From NCBI RefSeq assembly GCF_014805625.2, contig NW_023998556.1:1795645-1859644 (forward strand): a stretch of 64,000 nucleotides of DNA. Direction: 5' to 3'. The stretch comes from Glossina fuscipes. Taxonomy: Eukaryota > Arthropoda > Insecta > Diptera > Glossinidae. Positions within the stretch are counted from its first letter, which is position 1, and every line of letters begins with the position of its first letter. Under the pieces are notes generated by a model, which made no database searches, was not told the origin of the DNA, and saw only the letters and a program-made list of their open reading frames with translations. This document shows positions 47,900-59,650 of this stretch, piece after piece. The position numbers and the translations under genes were made by a program.

Positions 47900-50765
47900 A
47901 AGGCATAATAGCCCCGGGGCCGCCAGATAAAAACTCAAATAGATTTCATCTATTAACCGATACATCCCCCCAAAGAAAAAAAATTAAAAATTCCGACTTT
48001 CCGGTGTTGCCAATTAATGACATCACTCCTATCGACAAAAAATATATTGTCATTTCTTCAACCGATGCTAGAGTAACAATTTCCCAAATTAGCCCTTTTG
48101 CCATAAAAAAAGCCCTAGATAGCCTTACAACGTACATACACTCTATCTCGATTCTACGGGATGAGAATTTACTGGTCCTCGCTGGGAATCCGCGCGCAAC
48201 CGAAAAGCTCATAAAATCGAAATCTTTAGCTAATCTATGCTTCAAATGCTCTATTCAGGAAGGAACTACGAAAATCAAAGGCACTTAGTTTCGAACTTTT
48301 TTCGAGAGGAATTCACAGAAATACATCAATGAAAGTTGTCTGGAACAAAATCAACAGACTTAATGGAACTTCAAATCTGAGGGAAATCTCTGCCATCTGC
48401 ACTATTATTTTGGAAAAGTGTGGTGCGAATACTCCTCTGACAACAACTTCGCCAGTGCTTTCATCGAAAATTAAAGAACACCAATATCTCTTTCAAATAA
48501 TATTGATAGATGTGCCATGTTCCTGGGAAGACACCTGGTCTAGACTGCATCTCATACCAAATGATCAGCGCTGTCTAAGTCTAGTAAAAAGAATATATAT
48601 AATACGGTATTTTTGACTGGCCATATACCCTACATGTGGAAACTGGCAACAATTGTTCCAATATCAAACTCAAAAAATGTCTCCATCGCATCGGACTATC
48701 GCCCAATCTCTCTTTTATATTGCCTCTCAAAGGTATTGGAAAAGATTATGGCATCTAGATTATCTTGGCTTCTTGAATCCAAGACCCTGATAACAAAGCA
48801 AAAAGTTGGTTTCAAGCGGGGTAGAGGGTGCATCGACACTCTGTTACATATTAATTATTTTACAAGCAAAGCAATTTCCTTATGAAACCAAGTAACAATT
48901 CTTTCAATTGATTTCGAAAAAGCATTTGACAGAGTTGGTCTTCATGTTATTTTAAGACTCTTGAAATCAGGGAATGTTGGACCCAAATTCTTCAACTACA
49001 TCAAATCATTTATGTCGCATCGGCGGTTTAAAGTTAGAATCAAGAATCATGTCTCTGATTCCTTTCCGCTAATGAATGGCATTCCGCAAGGATCTACTCT
49101 TTCTGTCACGCTTATCCAAATCGCCTTCAACGAAATTATCAAAATTCTTTGTCGTGTACCAAGAGTGGAACATTGCCTCTACGCACACGATGTATACATT
49201 TTTACAAAAGAAAAAGATATCACGAAGGCAATCAACATCCTCGAATCTATTGGGCGAGAGATCTCCGCATGAGCAAACTCGTCGGGGCTAAAATTTCCAC
49301 ACAAAAATCTAAAAAAGTGCACATTTGTCGAAAGCAGATATGTGGTGCAGGAAATCTACTGATGCATATTAATGGCTTACCAGCGCTAAACGTGCAGGCT
49401 GAATTTCATACAATACGTTGTTTGGAACAGTCATGCGCGCATTAACGTTACTGCTTATCTTACCATAATGCTTGCTTTAAGAGAGATTGACTACGTTTTG
49501 ATAATTTACAGCAATAGCTGCAAATCTAATATCCATCGGTCTATCACCAAGCCCTCAAAGCAAGTTACAAGTTTCGAACGACGCCCATAAATATTATAAT
49601 TGAAATTGGTCTCCCAGATTTAGAAAATAGACTTTATGAGAAAATTCCAAAGTCACCATCTGCAATTGACTATTGTTTGTACGTCGCAAAGGAATTGAAC
49701 ATTCCCTTAAAAATTTTCCGCTCTTTTGATGTTAAACCTCCATGGATTTTGAAAGACTGCTCTTTTGACATTTCGCTGTCTATGCACAAGAAAGAAAATA
49801 CTCCAAATTAAAAAAACCCAAATATTGGAAAGTACTGGTTGGAATCTTTTATACACAGACGGCTCAAAAGCTTCTGGTCTGCCTCCTGTTTGTGCCGTGG
49901 TTGATGCTACAGGACGAGTTCTTCTCAATCACATATTTCACGAAAGTACTTCACCTTCACAACCGAAGCCAGAGCTATCCTTCACGCTGCGACCCTTGCT
50001 CATAAAAACAATCTCAAATCCGTCATTGTTACTGACAGCTCGTCTGTATTAAAAGGTATGCGGAATCCTTCGACTTCGAGATGGAGCACCATCAACAAAT
50101 TAAGTAATATAATTACAACACCCGAGGGAAAAACTAAAATGTTATGGGTACCAAATCACATCGGTTTATTGGGAAATGAGCAGGCTGATCGAGCGACAAA
50201 GGATGCTGCTTCTGCTCCTCTAATTATGGATCATGTCATGGAAAAGTTGGATCTTCAAAGATATATTGGAAGAAAAGTTGAAGAGAAAATTGCAGAAGAA
50301 AATTTACAATATCATCATCAACACTACTCTTCCATTAACCCTCATTTAACTCCACCTTTATATCCAACAAACGTTGAGAAAACCAAGATCCAAACATTTT
50401 CGAGAATTCGCCTTGGTCATGCAATTGCAACTCACCAATGGATCTTGAAGAAGTCTTCCTCCCCAATCTGCAGTTGTGGGCAAACTCTCACCATAAAGCA
50501 CATTCTCTGCGACTGCCTTAACTTTTGCTTGGCTAGAAGTATTGCATTTGGAACGATTAACCCTTTGGACATTCTACAATCAGCTTCAGAACAGAATATC
50601 AATTCAATATATTACTTTTTTAATGCTACTAAGCTCCTTATCTAATGTCCATTTATTTAAATTAGAGCCGATAGCCTGTGTTGCTAGTGCTCAATGTCTT
50701 TTTTTAGTCTAAGAATTAATTTCATTAGTCTAAAATTATAATAATAATAATAAAAATAATAACGT
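47900..50765 (+). mobile_element. I-clade LINE with ORF1 remnant, RT, RNase H and (TAA)n tail
   Basis: Plus strand. ORF1 remnant 48000-48288 (DKKYIVISSTDARVTISQIS, LRDENLLVLAGN). The endonuclease is deleted: ORF1 is joined at about 48300 to the pre-RT part (VVWNKINRLNGTSNLREISA). RT 48613-49272: SDYRPISLLYCLSKVLEKI, LSIDFEKAFDRVG (first catalytic Asp), GIPQGSTLS (49081). The second catalytic motif reads YAHD instead of YADD (49180-49191). RNase H: LLYTDGSKASG (49845), MLWVPNHIGLLGNEQADRAT (about 50140-50200). C-terminal zinc knuckle CSCGQTLTIKHILCDC (about 50470-50515). Stop at 50645, then a 3' UTR ending in TAA repeats (50738-50765), as in the Drosophila I factor. Frameshifts and stops throughout; RNase H and the knuckle sit in long open frames. 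The 5' boundary is uncertain. Confidence 0.85.
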
Positions 50766-51944
50766 CATAGTTTTAACCCTTACAATACATCCTAAAAATA
50801 GGCAATTTCTTAACAATAATATGACGATTATGCGACGGTTATTATAGAAAGTTGTCGATTGTCTGCTACAAGAAGCAACAAGAACCAGATAGGCGGACAG
50901 AAAGGCAGAGAGACAATTGTAAATGCATATGCAAACAATGGATAGATATAAGTGTGTATCTGCAGAAAAAGACAAACAGCAGGTATTTATGCAGCAAATA
51001 TGTTATAACTTTCTTTCTTTTCATCATTTATTTTGAAGAATTGAAGAATACGCCAAATGCTTTCAGAAATTTCCATGAAAATTTTCATATCAAGAAATAT
51101 GCAAAAATCTTTCATTATTAAAACAAATTATGTTATATTTTATTACACTTATCTTCATCTCGTTTAGTTATTTTACGTATATATGTATTCATCTTATTTG
51201 TTTACACGTAAATTTTTGATATATTTTGTCCAATTTTCCATATCGAACATGACATATATATGATATTGTTGTTATATTGTTTACATTCTAAAATTTAACA
51301 ATTACATAAATAAATAAAATATTTTAAAAAGTAGTTGTTAATCATAGCTTGCGCAATTTGAACTGTTTTTTATGCTTCCAATTAGTTACTCTAGACTGGC
51401 ATGTTGTCGGGCCAAGAATTTCGAATTTTTGTACAATAAGGTGTTCCCTGCACATTAATTAATGTAGCGGTAATTATACAATATGTGAGTTCACAAAAGG
51501 CAAGATTATTGTCCATGGCGATTCTTCGTTCACAATTCGACAGCGGAAGTTTGAACTGTGAAAAAAGCTGTAATATGTTTTTAGGTTGCTCTAAGGATTG
51601 GTCAAAAGAATTAGCAGAGAGCTTGCGACCTCATTGCATCGGATGGGTCAACTTTTTGAACCCTTCCATAAAATAACGAACGCTTTATTTGACGAAAGGG
51701 TCTATTTTACAATGAAAATGGATCCTTAGTACTAAGTTGCCATAATAGTTAACCATACCTAATCTATACTACACAGGTTCATTTTCTAGACCTCATCCTA
51801 TATAAGAGTTCATAAGTTAGCCTTTATATGCCAACGAAATCCTATGTGGTAGCATTTCCTGGCGAAGATAAGTCAACTAACCAGTGCTATCTTGATCAGA
51901 AAAATGTTTTTTCTAAATTTTGGCACCAAATAAATAGAATTTTT
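50766..51944. other. AT-rich stretch, nothing recognised
   Basis: Frames at 50852-51121 and 51485-51676 (plus) carry no known motif. No structure stands out. Confidence 0.4.
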
Positions 51945-52110
51945 TTACAAATTATTGAGAATCATAAAGGCTTACTTTCAGATGGCGGCAAATTTTTACA
52001 CGTTTACTCTCACATGCAGGCAATTTTTATACAAATACATGGTCAATTATTGAGAAGTGTAAACAAACATAGACCCTTATTTTCTAATGGACGGAATTTT
52101 TAGACATGCA
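51945..52110 (-). repeat. dispersed repeat A, copy 2 (inverted)
   Basis: Contains ttattgagaatcat, then ctttcagatggcggcaaat, then tatacaaatacatggtcaat and tattgagaagtgtaaacaaa, which are reverse complements of blocks at 39385-39580. The CTGARAATAASCG motifs are degraded here (tttactctcac, cttattttcta). Confidence 0.7.
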
Positions 52111-52635
52111 ACAGCTGTCAGTGTTGCCCGCTTTTGTTTTTCTATGCGAGAGTTATTCGTTTCATTTAAAATGTACCAGAATAACACCTTAGCAAACAAA
52201 AATTGTATTTTTTGCTGGAGGCGTGGTTTTAGCCAAGTGCCAATGGCCGAAACGGTCTCCCAAACAATTCTGTTGACAAAATGTTTCCGTTTTCTTGCAA
52301 CAAATGTTTTGGAAAATATGAAAGTACGTTGCAACTGCATTTAAGCCGTTGCGGTCATATTATTTGTCAAAATTGCTTAGGAAGCAATTGAGCTGTATGC
52401 TCTCGTCCTGCCAAAAAAAAAAAATTATTCTTTTCCTAAATAATTTAATATTTTTTCTTGGGAAAACAGCTGATTATGTTATTACGCAACCAAATAGTTG
52501 TTTACAAATTAACCGTGAAACGGGACGCAACCAAATGGTTTTTGGCCTTTGGTAGCCATTGTTTAACAAACATGATTCGCCCGAATATTTACTTTCAAAT
52601 TTCGCAGTTTCTCTCAGTTACTTGCTCATATCAAG
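52111..52635. other. interval between repeats A and B
   Basis: Overlapping frames on both strands (52077-52340, 52087-52344, 52349-52555, 52458-52757) have no motif. Somewhat less AT-rich than its flanks; it could be the interior of one larger element bounded by repeats A and B, but this is a guess. Confidence 0.3.
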
Positions 52636-52806
52636 AAACTATTAACAGAAGCTGTGACCATGCAAACAATAAGAATGAGAGAGCAAGCTGTCAAATAGGT
52701 GCTATTAACAGCGTTGCTACTGTTATTCATGGCAGAAACACAAGAAATCCGTCGTAGTCTCGTTGCCTGAATTTTGAACAAAACGTCAGAACATCTTATT
52801 ATTATT
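52636..52806 (-). repeat. dispersed repeat B, copy 2 (inverted)
   Basis: The reverse complement matches 47104-47275 block by block, starting aataataagatgttctgacg and ending cttctgttaatagtttcttg. The minus frame 52626-52823 spans it and is not treated as a gene. Confidence 0.65.
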
Positions 52807-55275
52807 TTGCTTCTGATAAACATGCCGTCGATTATTTAGTATTTGAATAAATACTAGTTAGGTTCGTTTAGGGTTTTACAACTATTTTCATTTGTATGAC
52901 CGTATTAAAATCTATCATGAGATTTCACATTTAATCTAAAAAACATGCTAATAAGTACCTCTTTAACTAAAACAAATAATAAAAATCAAAACATACGATA
53001 ATGTTTATCTAGCATTAACTCTATTTTAGTCACATGGCGTAGGGCGTACGGGTAATGTTTGTGGGATGATTTTGTAGCTTCTCAAAATGACATTACATAT
53101 TCATATTATCAGACAAGTGCAACGGCAAAAACTTATAGATAACTGTCGCAGAGCTTATATTATGAGTTTTGGAGAAGATTACATTCGCGTAGGAATAAGC
53201 TTCTGTTCCCCTGTTTTGTTTATTAAAAGAAAATTTTTATTGAATACGAGAAAGTTCTGATCAGAAGAAGTAAAAACATTTGAGTCGCGCAAAGTCGACC
53301 ACAAAATTTCCTACGCCACTTCACTTAATGCAATTCCTCGCCAATAATCACAGCAACATATCTTGCTCTATGTAAAAACGTGAGAGCGATATGAAACGGG
53401 ATTCTAAAAATGAACTAATAAAGTCCAAATCTATCAAATTTAATTATTTCATCAAACATATTATCATACTTCAACTATTTATATAACAGTTTGTTGCCAT
53501 ATAAAGTCATATTTTTAATACGAGTCCTTGTAAATGGCGAAATCCAAAAAATTCATCTATAATTTTGAACCATTTACATAAAGCTGGGTGTAAGAAGAAG
53601 CTCAATATTTAATACCAAATGAGTTAACAGTAAACAATTTAATGCTTGCTATATTTTTTCACTTCGAAACCCCAGCAGTTCTGCTGTGATGGTATAATCG
53701 TTTCACCAGAAAACTGTTTGGATGCTAACGAAAAACCGCCTCAAACTTTTTACTTAATCTTTTAAATATGTTCTTGATTAAAATTACCAAATTGCTATGA
53801 CGAGTAGCGTTGTAACGGCCGTTTTTATTTAAAACGTGGTATCATTGATGACAAAGCCTACAATGGATGAGTTTTTGTTGTTATTTTTGCGATTCATTAT
53901 TAGTCGTGGTGCACATTAGGCACAAATATAGTGTTATAGATATCCATACTAAAGAAAGTAAATTTTAACTAAATAAATTGTAAATGAAATTTTAAAAAAT
54001 TACCAGTAAATGCAGGGGCAGACACCTTAATTAAAGTTTAATATAAAAATACTTTGTTGCTTTCTTCATATATTTGTATGGAAAAAATTTTTTAAATTTT
54101 TTTACAAACTTTTCCTTTTTCCGTAAAAAAGCTAGGAGCAGTAATAGGTAGATAACAGTATAAAAATGTAATAAAAACAAACCGAAACATCGTAAACAAA
54201 GCAAGATGAAAACAACAACATTTTATTATGTAAAACTTTCGCAAATTATGGCTTTATAGCCTTTTTTCTATTTGGTAGATTGTAACAAAAACAAATGTAT
54301 CAACAGATTTGTATCCACCACGTGCCCATGTAAATATAGTAAAATAATTACAATGAAATAATGTTTTCTTCTTTTCAAAACAAACTAACCTTCAAATACA
54401 CTTATGCCGAAGTTTCGCAAACGAATGAAAATTTTGATTGATTTAAGACAATAACAATCAAGGTAGTCAAATAATGTTTTTGAATTTCAAAAAAAACAAA
54501 ATAATTTTTTTTTTTATTAAAAAAAACCAGGAAAAAATTATTTATATCCGCCTAATGCGAACCCCGTTCGTTTGTTTGTGTTTTTAACAAATCATATTGG
54601 AATAGAGAAATATACTTCGAATAAACGGTACACGCAAAATGCTTCATAAAGCCAAGCAATAGTAACACATACATAATTGTCCGCGTCCAAATATTATCTC
54701 ATCTAACGGTACAAACTTCGGAAACCGTATTAGCGTTCGTATTGCTTTTGGAAACTCTCCGGAGGTATGCATCGGAGGTATCTGGTGCCGGAAGCACACC
54801 ATGAAGACTTAGCCATTGTCGTTGCTAACCAGCTCTTATAACACCTTTTTCGAACTCTAAATTGCAGAAATTGATGTATTAGACAAACTAAGAAATTTTT
54901 GGCGCTTTTTCATCAAAACTCGGTTACGCTTTCCCTACATTTTAAACAATCCAAATCTGCGTTCTTTCGATCGGTAATCTTTCCCCATTTTTTCAATAAA
55001 AGCCTTTTATTATCAATGGGGAACTTCGAATGAAAAACTGAATGAAGAGCCTTTGTTAAAGTTAGATGTATACCATTAAAAGAATTACGCAGAAAACGAA
55101 GCAGATCTCTTTTTGATTATGGTTTTGATGGAAATCAGCAGAGACCCGAAATATTATCAACCAAAATAGCAGATATTTGGTTTAAAAGAGATTGTTAAGA
55201 GGGTAAACCCCTAGAACAGCCTAAAAAAAGAGGTTTTCTGACCATTTTGTTGAAAAAGAAGGAAAAGCAACAAAA
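52807..55275. other. AT-rich stretch, nothing recognised
   Basis: No ORF above 60 codons worth reporting and no clear repeat boundary. Contains homopolymer A/T runs near 54490-54540. Confidence 0.45.
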
Positions 55276-55362
55276 TAATAATACATTTAAATAAAAAAAA
55301 AAATATTCAGAAAAAAAAATATTTAAAAAAAAAATATTCAAAAAGAAATATTAAAAAATGGC
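55276..55362. repeat. A-rich imperfect tandem (aaaaaaaatattca units)
   Basis: Successive runs of 8-11 A separated by tattca, tattta and tattcaaaaagaaatatt form a low-complexity tract. Likely replication slippage. Confidence 0.8.
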
Positions 55363-56886
55363 AGCGCCGCAACCATTCTTTGTAGACATTTACCGCGTAA
55401 TGGGTTCTGCGGCTTGATTTATATTTAAAAAGAAGAAATATAATCTTCACTCTATACCTAGAGAAATTCGGAGGGATTTTTAAAAATAGTGATTTTTACA
55501 TAAATGTCATGTAAAGTGTTTGAGTAAAACAATTCAATTTTTGGCCAAAAATTAATAAGAAATCATGAAATTAACTTATCGAGAAAATTCTAAATATATT
55601 TTGTGGGATAATGTAACACTTTCAGGTGAAAAAAAGAAAAATGATTTGAGTTAAGAGGCATGCTAGTTTGGAAAATCATCTAGAATCACCGAGAGAATTG
55701 TATGTAAAGTATTAGAATGTATAAGAGACATGTTTTTTTTTCATCATTATGTATTTTTTTGTCATTTTTTTAGACGACAAGTCTATGAATATAAAACTTC
55801 TTTCCTCGATCAAATATTCCCTTTCGTTCTACAAGATTTTTTGCTCGAAAGTGCCTTTTACTTTGCACCTCTCAAATCCAGCTTTGGAAACACTCCCAGC
55901 CTCATGTCTACTTGAAGATTACCTTGAAGTTATACTAACAATTTTTTGGACACACTTTCAAACGCATACAAACGAAAAACGGCCATTACTTCATTACAAA
56001 AAGTAGCAATCGAAAGGCAAGATGGAACTTCCCAGCTGCCAATGATTTGAAATAAATAAGTATTCTTGTTGAGGCCCCTGGAAGGCAGCTCAAAAGTTTC
56101 CACGGCTTCTAGAAGATCTAAAGAATGCATTAAGTAAAAAAAAAACCCAATTTCTAAAAAGAAAAAAATGAGTTTCGGCGAAAAATGTCACGAAGTCATT
56201 ACCAGTTAAAATTTTGCAAACAATTTAGCCATGTCCTGCCATTAGACTGTCACAGCTACGACGGTCAGAATAGAAAGAAATTGGAGCTTCTTGATTTAAT
56301 TTCACAACACTATCCGCAAATTGAAATTCTACGTAAGATGAGTCTTGAACAGCCAGTTTTTATATCGTTCTTAAGCGAAGTTTTTTGTAAACACTTCAAA
56401 ACTGAAGACACGTTTTTGAACAGGTCACAACCAATTTCAAGCCTGAGAGATCTAGCAAAGACAACAGATTAATCGACAAACGGAGATAGCTAAGTGGTGT
56501 CGTATATTTAGCTTGTCAAGGATATACAGTCTATAGTGCCTTTCACGATTATTCTAACTTACAAAGTCCCTCCTGCGATGGTACGTAAAAAATATTTAAT
56601 GTAAATAAATTTTTGCTTTTATTAACGTGAAACTACAAAAGATAAAGAAAATTGTCTTATGCTGCAGGCATTGCCTCTAATGTGAAAACTCGAGCGAGGT
56701 ACATTAATCGCGGAAGTTTAGTGAAGAGACATCTTAAACATTGCATGTCATTAGCCTTACTCATGCGTTCATGCGCACATAATGTTCAACATTGATATTT
56801 GAAGGCTTCAATTTACATGGCACTTGTAGTAGACGACTACACGTCAGATCATATTTTTTCTTTGAAAATGTTTATATCTGATATTC
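55363..56886. other. unrecognised stretch with overlapping short frames
   Basis: Plus frames 55730-55915, 55749-56006 and 56185-56472 (95 codons) and minus 55930-56130 show no motif I can name. The 56185-56472 frame (for example SYDGQNRKKLELLDLIS) is protein-like and might be a decayed mobile-element piece. Confidence 0.3.
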
Positions 56887-57113
56887 GTTGTGTATTATTA
56901 TTATTATTATTTTAATTTTAGACTAATGAATTGAATTCTTAGACTAAAAAAAGAGACATTGAGCACTAGCAACACAGGCTATCGGCTCTAATTTAAATAA
57001 ATGGATATTAGATAATAAGCTTAGTAGTATTAATAAAGTAAAAATTGAATTGATATTCTGTTCTGAAGTTGATTGTAGAATGTTCAAAGGGTTAATCGTT
57101 CCATTGTTGTGTA
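56887..57113 (-). mobile_element. 5'-truncated I-like LINE insertion with 8-bp target duplication
   Basis: 56895-57105 is the reverse complement of the last about 200 bp of the I-like LINE at 50550-50755: the shared blocks are gaacgattaaccctttg, cattctacaatcagcttcag/caacttcag, ccgatagcctgtgttgct, and the (TAA)n tail. It is flanked by gttgtgta at 56887-56894 and at 57106-57113, a target site duplication. This is direct evidence of target-primed insertion of a short truncated copy. Few differences from the longer copy suggest a relatively young insertion. Confidence 0.9.
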
Positions 57114-57810
57114 ATTTGATATTTTTGTTTCAGATTAAATTTTTTCCGATATGGATATAAATAAGTCAGGTAATTCAGTTATTGAGTATTTGACGCGAAT
57201 TAGAGACAAGTTCGGGACGATTTTCGGCAAGTTCATTTGAACATTATTTATTAACAAAATGGTTGGGTTTTTTTGGTCAAAAATTGAACATTTTCATTGA
57301 CATAAAATTCGCACTGTACACCTACAACTATGGACATCTAGTTTAAATGGGTTATACTATAGTGCTTTGCACAGAGCCTCTAAATTGGAGATACCTTGCG
57401 AAAATGGCTCTTCTCGTGCGGTTTTATTAATGATATTTTTAAAGAATTAATTTTTTTAAACTTAAATGTAGCAATGTTTTTATCGCACTGCAAAAAGAAA
57501 CAGCAGCGTACATGCAAATTCTACGTGGATGATGCCGCATTTTGGACTTCACAAAAACCATATCAATAGTGAAACAAAAACACCAAAAGAACGAAAAAAA
57601 AGAAATTGAGTGTACATACTAAACCACCAATGGAAAAAAATTTACAACAAAAGGAGATGAAATTTGACTTGCTAAATATATATTATTTAGTAAATTAAAT
57701 TTCATTTTACAAAGTCAGAATCCTTTTACAGGATGAGGATGTGCTCATATTATCATAATGTTTGCAAGACCCGAAAGGAAACTTCAGAGACGCTATAAAG
57801 GATATACATT
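57114..57810. other. AT-rich stretch, nothing recognised
   Basis: Near 57660-57710 the words gctaaatatatattatttag form a near-palindrome. No coding region. A stretch at about 57518 reads YVDDAA in one frame, but no other RT block surrounds it. Confidence 0.4.
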
Positions 57811-57975
57811 TTTTGGCTCAGCGTGAAATTTTGAATCGATCGATCCATTCGTTTGATGTATGTTGTTTACGCGCCCCTTCTAGCAAATATTAAGACATCG
57901 ACTTCAACGCATTAAAAGTTCTTGCACGCTGGTTGGTATTGGAAACGGGACAAAGTGGTCAAAGCACGCTCCCGC
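57811..57975 (+). repeat. dispersed repeat D, copy 2
   Basis: Same order of words as at 43271-43460: gcgtgaaatt, gacatcgacttcaacg, cttgcacgctggttgg, gggacaaagtggtcaaagc. Copies are clearly diverged. Confidence 0.6.
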
Positions 57976-59511
57976 AATAGATCGTAAATTAGACAAATCT
58001 GTTTCCCCAACCAAAAATGTATCGTTTTTTGCTTATTGCTCACTAATTATGAAAGATAAAAGGTCGACGTTTTTTATACTTGCTCACTCATGAAAATACA
58101 GGAAAAAAATCCACCGCACCCACAACTTATTTCTGCTTATTACTCATGAAGTAAGCAAAATAGAACGTTGAAAATTACTCTGTACTTTCCTCATCTGAAA
58201 ATACATTATTTGTCTAAAAATGTGTTAATTCTAATATAAATATGGTTGACTGCATAAGGTGGAAAATTCGTTTTTCCTTAGTAGAATAATCAATGGGGTA
58301 TCAAATTAAAGGGACTTGGAGAGTAGAATGCGACAAACTAAGTGTGTTAGTTATAAATTAAATACCGCGAACGTGGGGACGGGATGGAATAATTTCTTCT
58401 CCACACTTCCGTCGATATGGCATCAAATAAAACGACTTGGTGAGAAGATATATAACGAATAACCGCGATGCGAATAAAAGACTCAGTCACAACTCAATAC
58501 AATTTTCTTGCTTGTTCCTTTATATCAATGATCAAAGAGAAACTTTTTTTTGACGAGGACTTTTTTTAAAATAAGTATTAATATTTTTCGAAAAAAAATT
58601 TTATGTAACATTTACATCTACGCTTGATAACACCCTTCAAAGTTATTATTATATTACCTTTGTACCCATTTGAAATTATTAACAAAGGCACGCTTGTCTA
58701 TGGTGTTACAGTGGATTTCCTTCTTAAATATTTAATTTTTCTCGTGAATAAATTCGAGATATTAGTCTATAATAGCTATGATTGTTCTTTTCTTTTTATA
58801 ACCCCAGCAATCAGTTAATTCGCAGTTACTTAAAAATTTATAAATTAAAGGTGTAATGGATTGAAATGCGAAAGCAGAATATGTTAGATTGGAAACCTTT
58901 TCACAGTTTATAAGACAAACCAAGATCAGAAGAAAGATCGGCCGGCAGCATTGAGCACAAAGTTTTCAAACAAGAATGAGTAACTAAAACGTTTCCCCAA
59001 CTATGCACAGCTGTGTTTTGATTTATTGCCTGCCTTCTATTGCTCTTTCGATCAATAAAAAACATGTGCTTTTACTTTAAAAGCTGTTGATTTGTTCTTT
59101 AAACCCACACTGATAAGTTATTAATTGCTGCAAATCTTTATTCTCATAAACTGGACAATTGAACATATTTTGCAATGTACGCTTGGCTTCACAGTGAAAA
59201 ATTTTAAAAAAACGTAAACTTAGAAATGTTTTGCATGAAGACTAATTAACGTTGATTGTATGTCAACGCACTCTGGACTGGCCAGTCTACCATTAAATCT
59301 AAGTAAATACATTTAACTTTCCTGAGTTTTCTCCACCCCTCTTATTGACGCATAAGTATTTTTCCAACATAAAATAAATGAATGAATGAGATACTTAGTC
59401 TATTTGACAATTGAAATCTACTGTAACCACGTGCGCAAATGAAGAGCAACCAAAAAGCTAAACAAAAGTAAACGTCGTGTAGAGATTTTAAAAGAACTTT
59501 CTTAATTGTTA
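57976..59511. other. AT-rich stretch, nothing recognised
   Basis: Frames 58624-58818 (plus) and 59342-59554 (minus) are hydrophobic low-complexity frames without motif support. Confidence 0.4.
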
Positions 59512-59650
59512 TTAAGGGTGTGAAGATAAATTCGAATTTAAGTAGTAAAGACACCTATCATTTCTAATAAGAAAATTCTGATAATGATTTAACAAAGTTC
59601 CGATAAATAATTACAATTAAGATATAGCTGGATTTTATTACTTTTATTTA
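59512..59650 (+). repeat. dispersed family AAGGGTGTGAAG, plus-oriented copy
   Basis: Starts aagggtgtgaagataaattc, then ttaagtagtaaagacacc, then gaaaattctga, acaaagttccg and aattaagatatagctggatt. It matches the first 130 bp of the copy at 47320. Confidence 0.7.

Noticed and set aside
47540..48245. Minus-strand frames of 141 and 99 codons
   Set aside because: The second is antisense to the LINE ORF1 remnant; the first has no motif and overlaps a competing plus frame.
56185..56472. 95-codon plus frame, protein-like
   Set aside because: Could be a mobile-element remnant, but no motif allowed assignment; left as unrecognised.
57500..57545. YVDDAA read in one frame, like an RT active site
   Set aside because: No other RT block up- or downstream in any frame, so likely chance.
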